Below are positions 1-4,456 of a stretch of DNA of 7,615 nt, piece after piece. The notes under the pieces were generated by a model, which saw nothing but the letters and a program-made list of their open reading frames with translations, was not told the DNA's origin and did no database searches. The DNA comes from an uncultured Collinsella sp. (lineage in GTDB: Bacteria > Actinomycetota > Coriobacteriia > Coriobacteriales > Coriobacteriaceae), in NCBI GenBank assembly GCA_900546455.1, contig URCS01000082.1, forward strand, positions 1-7,615, given 5' to 3'. How positions within the stretch are numbered: the stretch's first letter is position 1; the number at the start of each line of letters is the position of its first letter. Both the position numbers and the translations under genes were made by a program.

Positions 1-5
1 CATCG

Positions 6-86
6 CCGGCGCGCGTTCACGAGCCCTTTTTGGGCAGCCCAAGGGCCGCGCCCGTGAACAAGACTGGTTTCGGACGAGCGCGCCGG
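6..86. other. Nested inverted repeats, possible structured RNA or mobile-element end
   Basis: An outer 9-bp pair CCGGCGCGC (6-14) / GCGCGCCGG (78-86) encloses a 7-bp pair GTTCACG (15-21) / CGTGAAC (53-59). Inside that are two small GC hairpins, GCCC-TTTTT-GGGC (23-35) and GCCC-AA-GGGC (37-46). The rest of the leftmost 232 bases also folds: GCTTGCCAGGCAAGC at 169-183 is an inverted repeat, enclosed by GCCCGCG (155-161) / CGCGGGC (205-211). No open frame of note covers 1-240. I compared it by eye with tmRNA, RNase P RNA, SRP RNA, T-box and common riboswitch signatures and recognise none. It may be part of a structured RNA, a leader or an element end cut by the window edge. The strand is unknown. 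Confidence 0.35.
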
Positions 87-228
87 ACGGAGAATCGAAA
101 TGCGGTGGGGTGTGCGGACATACCGGGCTGACCGCCGGCAGCGCGCCCGCAAGAGCCCGCGGATATTAGCTTGCCAGGCAAGCGTCGACTAAACGTGCAG
201 CGTGCGCGGGCCCTCCCGACGGGAAACG

Positions 229-253
229 AAAAAGCCCGGTTTAAAACCGGGCT
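229..253 (-). terminator. Rho-independent terminator, minus strand
   Basis: A perfect 10-bp inverted repeat (AGCCCGGTTT at 233-242, AAACCGGGCT at 244-253) is followed on the minus strand by a run of T (the A run at 229-233 on the plus strand). The plus-strand flank (CGAACAAAC) has no T run, so it works for leftward transcription. It would end a transcript coming from the 466-848 remnant or from further upstream. Confidence 0.75.
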
Positions 254-447
254 CGAACAAACACGCCTATTGACAATGGCTTTCTCATATTAGCAGCATT
301 CGAAGCATAACAAGTCGCTGCCATTAAGGCACCGACCTCTTGACCAAGCAACGGCGTTTCCCAGCTCTCCAGAACTTGGGCTGCCGTCAACTTTATTCTA
401 TCCGCGAGCATCTGGTTTACCAAATGGATTTTCGGTAAAGGAAGCAC
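241..447 (-). CDS. Doubtful small hypothetical ORF (68 aa)
   Basis: This reading frame starts at GTG 447-445, with an alternative ATG at 411-409, and ends at a TAA lying inside the terminator hairpin. Neither start has a recognisable Shine-Dalgarno sequence. The 68-residue product has no motif I recognise, no signal peptide and no clear membrane segment. It lies just downstream of the DUF4143-ATPase remnant on the same strand and could simply be open non-coding sequence in a decayed region. It is listed because it is the only candidate between 254 and 465, which otherwise shows nothing. Confidence 0.15.
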   Translation of the reverse strand: MLPLPKIHLVNQMLADRIKLTAAQVLESWETPLLGQEVGALMAATCYASNAANMRKPLSIGVFVRARF

Positions 448-465
448 GGCACGCCCGCAAAACCA

Positions 466-848
466 CTACGCCCCAAGTGCCGCCATGGGGATCACCGCCA
501 CGCCGTCGTCGCGTGTGTAGGCAATGCTCCCCTTTCCAACCACGACCGCCAAAAACGCCGGCGCGGCATTCTGGGCGGCAGGATTGGAGAGCACTTTCCT
601 CTCCAGCGCCTTGAGATTTCTCGCTCCATCGTCTGCTTTCGCATCACTCAGCTTGACCTCGATGGCTCCCATCCGCACAGGTCCTCGGTCAGCTTGAGCC
701 TGTTGAAGAGATCCAGGTGCGCAGCGATGGTCCTCTCGTCGGGGCCCGTCTCACCGTACGAGGCGTCCTTTATGAGCGTCTTGTACGTGACAGCCTGGCT
801 CTCGTTCATGGCAAGAGCTCGCAAAAGGCCGTGTGCAAGCTCGGGCGA
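466..848 (-). pseudogene. Remnant of a DUF4143-type AAA ATPase, 5'-truncated with internal deletion
   Basis: Two pieces of the same protein family lie in different frames. The upstream piece (848 down to the TGA at 650-648) reads SPELAHGLLRALAMNES...DERTIAAHLDLFNRLKLTEDLCGWEP, which resembles the linker helices before the DUF4143 domain. It begins directly after an in-frame TGA at 851-849, so the N-terminal P-loop domain is gone. The downstream piece (678-466) reads MGAIEVKLSDAKADDGARN...VIPMAALGA and ends at TAG, matching the usual C-terminal end of such ATPases, with the IEVK nuclease-like motif. The stretch that normally separates 'GWEP' from 'GAIEVK', roughly 90-100 residues from memory, is absent and the frame shifts at the join near 669-678. 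In intact form the family is an ATPase of uncertain, possibly defence-related role. Family assignment is from pattern memory but fits both pieces; a working product is unlikely. Confidence 0.7.
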
Positions 849-867
849 TCATGCGATATACGAAATT

Positions 868-940
868 ACGCCATTCTCAATGCTGTTTTTACGCCGTTCT
901 CAATGTAGTTTTTACGCCATTTTCATTGTAGGTTTTACGC
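868..940. repeat. Three 23-bp tandem repeats plus a partial fourth
   Basis: ACGCC recurs at 868, 891 and 914, and ACGC at 937, exactly 23 bp apart. Each unit reads ACGCC-R-TTYTCAWTG-YNG-TTTT with small differences. On the minus strand each unit holds a -10-like hexamer (TACAAT at 930-925, TACATT at 907-902), and the array lies just upstream of the truncated ATPase remnant. The likely origin is the promoter/operator region of that lost gene, which is inference. The array also lies between the stop of the intact ATPase gene (993) and the remnant. Confidence 0.75.
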
Positions 941-992
941 TTGGCATCCTTAGCGCGACCCATTCCGAGCAATCACATCAGAGCGCGCTTGG

Positions 993-2384
993 TTATCTCC
1001 GCTCGCACATCTCGGCAAATGAAATCAGCTTGGTATCTCCCCTGCTCGCCGCAGCTTCCTGACATCCTTGCGTAAAGCCACGCTTCGAGAAGATCACGTA
1101 GCTTTTATGCTGACGCCTAAAGAGCTCGCTTCGGTACACGAGCTTTTCCAGAACATCCTCGCCTGCCGGTTCGTTACGCCATTTGCACTCCGCAAAGAGC
1201 GCCGCGCCCTCTCCGTCGTCGACAATCAAATCGATCTCTTCCTGCGTACGCGTCCGATTGTCCGTTCCCCACCAACGGCCAACTGTTGCCGGCACCACAC
1301 CAAGTTCGCCCGCGCGTGCGAGTTCGTACACGTATTGTCTGCATATAAGCTCAAAGACCGTACCCATGTAATCCGATACGTGCGGCTCAATGCGCCTATA
1401 CGCCATCTCGGCCATATCGTTTTGAATCAGCCCAATGTTCTGCGGCACAAACTTGTACCAGAACCTAAACATCTGGTCGCTCAGCAGATACACGGCTCGC
1501 TTATTGCTCGTCTCGTTTAGGGGCAGCTCGCGCTCGACAATCCCAAGCGACGCCAGCTTATCCACATAGCTCTTTACGTTGCTCGCAGGGATTCCCATAG
1601 AGCTCGCAATCTCTGAGATCTTCGAGCGCCCCTGGGCAATTGCTTGCACGATCGCATCATATTGCTCGGGATTGCGGCACTCTTGCAATAGCAGGTTACT
1701 CGGCTCCTCAAAGAGATAGCCCGTAGGAGTAAGAAAAAGACGTTTGATGTTGTCCTCGAGCGATACGGTAGGATCGACTTTCTCGATATATGCAGGAATG
1801 CCGCCCGTCATGCCATAGCAAACCGCAGCGTCTTCGCGACCCATGCTCTGCCACAAGCCGAGGGTCGTCGTAAAATCCAGCGGCATGATCTTAAACTGGG
1901 CCGTACGCCTACCGTATAGCGGACTCTCGTAGCCCAGCACCTGCTCTTCCATGAACGAAAGCGACGACCCGCACAGGATAAGCATGAGCTTGGTCTCTTT
2001 GTACAAGTGATCGATCTTGTCTTGCAGCAACGAGCTGATCTCGGGATTCGATTGGGCGAGATAGGGATACTCGTCAATCACGACAATCAAACGTTCCGTG
2101 CGAGCCATGGTGGCCAACGCATCGAACGCCTCGTCAAAACTACGAAACGACACACCTGCAGCACCAACCGAACCCGCAAGTATCGCCTGGCTAAAGCCGT
2201 GCAGGTTTGCCACTGCATTGGTACGACGAGCTTGAAAGTAAATAGCCTTCTTGCCTTGGATAAACTCTGTGATAAGACGCGTTTTACCCACGCGACGGCG
2301 GCCGTAAATCACAGGCATTTCAAAGGAGCCCGTGCCATACAGTCGATTGAGCTCGGACATTTCCACTGTTCTTCCGATAAACAT
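993..2384 (-). CDS. AAA-type ATPase with winged-helix and C-terminal PD-(D/E)XK (DUF234-like) domain
   Basis: This 463-residue protein belongs to the 'archaeal ATPase / DUF234' type of STAND-like P-loop NTPases common in accessory regions of actinobacteria and archaea. The N-terminal domain has Walker A GRRRVGKT (28-35), Walker B LIVVIDEYPYL (99-109, acidic pair D104-E105) and a sensor-like stretch LILCGSS (135-141). A winged-helix-like region follows at about 240-290 (ISEIASSMGIPASNVKSYV). The C-terminus has EEIDLIV (382-388) and AECKW (398-402), which fit the E/D...ExK core of a PD-(D/E)XK nuclease. Length is normal for the family and all key residues are present, so it is probably functional. 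The ATG at 2384 is preceded by AAGGAAGG (2400-2393) at 8-nt spacing, which supports this start. The biological role of the family is not established; defence or toxin-like roles are guesses. Its base composition looks less GC-rich than the purine operon, in keeping with horizontal transfer. Confidence 0.85.
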   Translation of the reverse strand: MFIGRTVEMSELNRLYGTGSFEMPVIYGRRRVGKTRLITEFIQGKKAIYFQARRTNAVANLHGFSQAILAGSVGAAGVSFRSFDEAFDALATMARTERLIVVIDEYPYLAQSNPEISSLLQDKIDHLYKETKLMLILCGSSLSFMEEQVLGYESPLYGRRTAQFKIMPLDFTTTLGLWQSMGREDAAVCYGMTGGIPAYIEKVDPTVSLEDNIKRLFLTPTGYLFEEPSNLLLQECRNPEQYDAIVQAIAQGRSKISEIASSMGIPASNVKSYVDKLASLGIVERELPLNETSNKRAVYLLSDQMFRFWYKFVPQNIGLIQNDMAEMAYRRIEPHVSDYMGTVFELICRQYVYELARAGELGVVPATVGRWWGTDNRTRTQEEIDLIVDDGEGAALFAECKWRNEPAGEDVLEKLVYRSELFRRQHKSYVIFSKRGFTQGCQEAAASRGDTKLISFAEMCERR

Positions 2385-2399
2385 AGGGCCATCCTTCCT

Positions 2400-2455
2400 T
2401 TGCGTTATAGCTAGCTATATTATACCTTCCTATAATATAGCTAGCTATAACGCAA
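2400..2455 (-). promoter_or_regulatory. Palindromic promoter/operator of the ATPase gene
   Basis: A perfect inverted repeat has 25-bp arms (2400-2424 and 2431-2455) around a 6-bp centre CCTTCC. Each arm contains the 14-bp palindrome TATAGCTAGCTATA (2406-2419 and 2436-2449), with centres 30 bp apart, about three helical turns. On the minus strand a consensus -10 TATAAT lies at 2424-2419. A 17-bp spacer would put the weak -35 TAGCTA at 2447-2442, inside the second palindrome. One operator thus overlies the -35 and the other the start of transcription, as expected for a repressor-controlled, possibly autoregulated gene. By symmetry TATAAT also occurs on the plus strand (2431-2436), so a divergent promoter toward 2500 is possible. 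The Shine-Dalgarno sequence of the ATPase gene begins at 2400. The geometry is seen directly; the regulator is unknown. Confidence 0.75.
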
Positions 2456-2474
2456 TTCGACAAGCGGCGCACGC

Positions 2475-2494
2475 AAAAGGGGCGGTACACCCCC
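2475..2494 (-). terminator. Possible weak terminator hairpin facing the ATPase promoter
   Basis: On the minus strand GGGG (2494-2491) and CCCC (2482-2479) enclose an 8-nt loop and are followed by TTTT (2478-2475). It could stop leftward transcripts from the hairpin array before they enter the ATPase promoter. The stem is only 4-5 bp and the T run is short, so this is a weak call. Confidence 0.2.
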
Positions 2495-2509
2495 GCACGT
2501 GGACCGTTC

Positions 2510-2742
2510 CGGAAAATGTATCCCGTTCTGGAGCCAAAAACTGGGCCGTAGTTTCCGCCAAGCATGCCATCCGGAAAGCGTGTCCCGTTCTGAGCCTGAA
2601 TTCTGGGATGCACTTTCCGCTGAAGCTTCTACCGGAAAGCGAATCCCATTCTGAGCGTCGAATCCGGGACGCAGTTTCCGGTTGAGGGCTGTTCCGGAAA
2701 GCTTGTCCCGTTCCGAGCGGCAATTCCGGGTCACGGTTTCCT
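2510..2742. repeat. Array A: four 48-nt imperfect hairpins, about 62-bp period
   Basis: Four units start with CGGAAA (2510, 2572, 2633) or CGGAAAG (2695) and end with TTTCCG at 2557, 2619 and 2680 (TTTCCT at 2742). Each is 48 nt: a 15-nt left arm CGGAAASYRYRTCCC, an 18-nt loop often containing RTTCTGAGC, and a 15-nt right arm GGGAYGCASTTTCCG that pairs with the left arm with a few central mismatches or G-U pairs. Units are separated by 14, 13 and 14 bp. The outer CGGAAA and inner TCCC are the conserved parts. The period of 62 is not a multiple of three, and although frames cross the array they make no consistent protein, so it is non-coding. It fills the space between the ATPase promoter and the AbiEi-like gene. 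The array on the other side of that gene is the same element family. Confidence 0.85.
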
Positions 2743-3037
2743 CAGGTACAAGGCGACAGTCCGCCGCCCTTATCACATGCCTTCAAATATGCGATCCAGA
2801 AACACAAAACAGCAGATAGAATGCTCTTTTTCAAAAAGTACACGTCCCGAAACTTACCAAGACTTCATATCCAGCTACCGTTCACGGTCACCGATTACCG
2901 CCCACCGATTCAAACAAGAAATATGTCGCCAAAAGCAGGCCATCTACCTGCATGGTTAGATTTTGGTCAGCTTTTGGTCAGCTGAGCGGCAAGTTCCAGC
3001 TGATACGTTTTTGCTACCCAAAAGGAGGCGGTAGCTC
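2743..3037 (+). promoter_or_regulatory. Upstream region of the AbiEi-like gene with 11-bp direct repeat and strong RBS
   Basis: This 295-bp spacer is visibly poorer in GC than its surroundings and has no convincing gene; a 60-codon frame at 2777-2959 lacks a ribosome site. TTTTGGTCAGC occurs twice in direct tandem (2961-2971 and 2972-2982), an 11-bp period close to one helical turn. CAGCTGA occurs at 2979-2985 and again at 2997-3003. These could be regulator sites or contain a TTGGTC -35-like box, but I cannot place a convincing -10. AAAGGAGG (3021-3028) lies 9 nt before the ATG at 3038 and fixes that start. Confidence 0.5.
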
Positions 3038-4036
3038 ATGACCCATTGCAATGACCAACTCATCGACCAACTGCTCACTCAAGCCGAACAAGAGGGCCGC
3101 TGTCTGATTCCCCCGAGCGCGGCGATCCGAAAAGCGCTCCTTCGGCGCACCGGCGGCACGGTTGTCTCGCTCATGCCGGGGTTGTTTGCGCGAAAAACGC
3201 GCTGGGATGAACTCAACCGAGCGCAACGCCATTGCGAGATTATCCGCGCCCTTGCGATCATCCATCCCGATTGGACGTTCTGCTCGTTTTCGGCAGCTTG
3301 CCTGCTGGGGCTCGAGGTCTCGTGGCGGCACCTGAACGTCGTGCATGTTTGCAGCTCGACAAAGCCGTCGGCTCGTCCGGGCTCACATATTCAGCGGCAC
3401 CAGATCGAGCCGGCCGGAGCAATACGCAGAGCCGGCATATCGGTAACGCCGCCCATCCAAACGGTCACAGATTGCCTGCTGCAAACTGGTTTTGCCGACG
3501 GCATGCCCATTGCCGATTCGGCGATCTTAAAGCTCGGCCTTGCACGGGAACAGCTGATGGAGGCCGTTGAGCAACGAGCGACTGCCCGCAATGGTCGCGC
3601 AATTCGCACCGCCCTCACGACACTTCGATATGCCGACGCCCGCGCCGAGAGCGGCGGGGAATCGGTCGCCCGAGCCGTCATGATCGAGACGGGCTTTGCG
3701 CCCGACTGGCTTCAATACGAGCTGACGGACCCCTTCGATTCGGCCAAGCCCATACGAACGGACTTTGCCTGGGAGCGCCAGGCGCGGGAACTCACGCTGG
3801 GCGAGCTCGACGGGCTCATCAAATATACCGACCAGACCATGCTGGCCGGACGCACCACCGCCGAGGCGCTCGTTGCCGAACGACAGCGCGAGGCGTACCT
3901 ATCGCTCTACGGTCACCCTCTGCTGCGCTTTACCATGAACGAGGTCCGCTCGACAGGAATGCTCGCCAAAAAGCTGCAGACGGCAGGCATCCAGCAGACC
4001 GCGCTGCCGACATGGCTCAACGATATTGAGCTGTAG
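3038..4036 (+). CDS. AbiEi-like protein with C-terminal DUF559/PD-(D/E)XK-like domain
   Basis: This 332-residue protein has two parts. Residues 1-100 look like the winged-helix start of the AbiEi (type IV antitoxin / transcriptional regulator) family, with a basic stretch RKALLRR at 31-37 and a SLMPGLFARK turn at 44-53. Residues 200-300 look like a Vsr/DUF559-type nuclease fold: ESGGESVARA (204-213, E208), DFAW (242-245, D242) and GELDGLIKY (255-263, E256, D258, K262), the acidic-lysine pattern of a PD-(D/E)XK core. Such fusions are common as solitary genes in actinobacteria. No AbiEii-type nucleotidyltransferase toxin gene lies next to it, so calling it an antitoxin would overreach. It stands alone on the plus strand, has a strong AAAGGAGG 9 nt before its ATG, ends in TAG, and is flanked on both sides by 62-bp hairpin arrays. 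Its role is unknown; DNA binding or DNA processing is plausible. Confidence 0.75.
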   Translation: MTHCNDQLIDQLLTQAEQEGRCLIPPSAAIRKALLRRTGGTVVSLMPGLFARKTRWDELNRAQRHCEIIRALAIIHPDWTFCSFSAACLLGLEVSWRHLNVVHVCSSTKPSARPGSHIQRHQIEPAGAIRRAGISVTPPIQTVTDCLLQTGFADGMPIADSAILKLGLAREQLMEAVEQRATARNGRAIRTALTTLRYADARAESGGESVARAVMIETGFAPDWLQYELTDPFDSAKPIRTDFAWERQARELTLGELDGLIKYTDQTMLAGRTTAEALVAERQREAYLSLYGHPLLRFTMNEVRSTGMLAKKLQTAGIQQTALPTWLNDIEL

Positions 4037-4066
4037 GAGCTGCTGAGCTTATGCCCGCCTGCCCAC

Positions 4067-4335
4067 CAAACTGGGACACACTTTCCGGTTGGCAGCACCC
4101 GCGAAAACCATGTCCCAAATTGAGCGCTCAAAACGGGATGTACTTTCCAGATGGCATGCCTAGCGGAAACCGTGTCCCGGAATCAAGGCCTAGAACGGGA
4201 CAGACTTTCCGGTTGAAGCGCCCAGCGGAAACTGCATCCCGGAATAGACGCTCAAACTGGGACGCAGTTTCCGGTTTCCTGCTGTTCCGGAAAGCACGTC
4301 CCATTCTGGAGCCGAAATCTGGGACGCAGTTTCCG
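4067..4335. repeat. Array B: four 48-nt imperfect hairpins plus a lone right half, exact 62-bp period
   Basis: Left arms start at 4102, 4164, 4226 and 4288, and right arms end at 4087, 4149, 4211, 4273 and 4335, all exactly 62 bp apart. The first right arm (4073-4087, GGGACACACTTTCCG) has no left partner, so the array opens with a half unit 30 bp after the stop of the AbiEi-like gene. The best stem is at 4226-4240 / 4259-4273, with 14 of 15 positions paired. The loop at 4117-4134 contains the perfect palindrome TTGAGCGCTCAA. The loops at 4179-4196 and 4241-4258 resemble reverse complements of array A loops, whereas the last unit matches array A in the forward sense. It lies between the convergent 3' ends of the AbiEi-like gene and the xanthine dehydrogenase gene. 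Confidence 0.85.
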
Positions 4336-4351
4336 TATGCGGAGGCGCTCC

Positions 4352-4387
4352 AAACAAAAGGCCCCGGCTCGCGATAAAGTCGAGGCC
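4352..4387 (-). terminator. Possible terminator of the xanthine dehydrogenase operon
   Basis: On the minus strand GGCCTCG (4387-4381) can pair with CGA (4371-4369) and GGCC (4363-4360) across a bulge, followed by TTTTGTTT (4359-4352). It is 70 bp past the xdh stop codon and in the right orientation. The stem is interrupted, so the call is tentative; the adjacent hairpin array might serve as a terminator instead. Positions 4388-4456 show nothing further. Confidence 0.3.
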
Positions 4388-4456
4388 AAAGGCGCAGCAT
4401 ATACAGTTGATGTTGAGCGCGAACAGCCCATCAGCAATGGTCGTCCGCACCCCACC

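Noticed and set aside
240..275. tRNA T-loop-like sequence (GTTCGAGCCC on the minus strand)
   Set aside because: No matching acceptor, D or anticodon stems; the bases belong to the terminator hairpin.
694..1062. Plus-strand ORF of 122 codons
   Set aside because: It runs antisense through the DUF4143 remnant, the 23-bp repeats and the ATPase 3' end, with no family resemblance.
1068..1520. Plus-strand ORF of 150 codons
   Set aside because: Antisense shadow of the ATPase gene, which has intact Walker and nuclease motifs on the other strand.
2510..2742. CRISPR array
   Set aside because: The repeated parts are inverted arms that differ from unit to unit, loops and spacers are related rather than unique, and no cas gene is present.
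2510..2742. REP/BIME elements with a RAYT transposase
   Set aside because: The units lack the GTAG-type foot of REP sequences and no RAYT-like gene is in the window.
2777..2959. Plus-strand ORF of 60 codons
   Set aside because: No ribosome binding site, no recognisable motif, and atypical composition; treated as intergenic.
4067..4335. Type III toxin-antitoxin RNA repeats
   Set aside because: The neighbouring protein does not resemble a ToxN/AbiQ-type RNase, and the array lies downstream of it rather than between a promoter and a toxin gene.
4051..4377. Plus-strand ORF of 108 codons after the AbiEi-like gene, with a GGAG-like sequence upstream
   Set aside because: It consists almost wholly of hairpin units read in shifting frames; the GGAG overlaps the preceding gene's stop and is poorly spaced.
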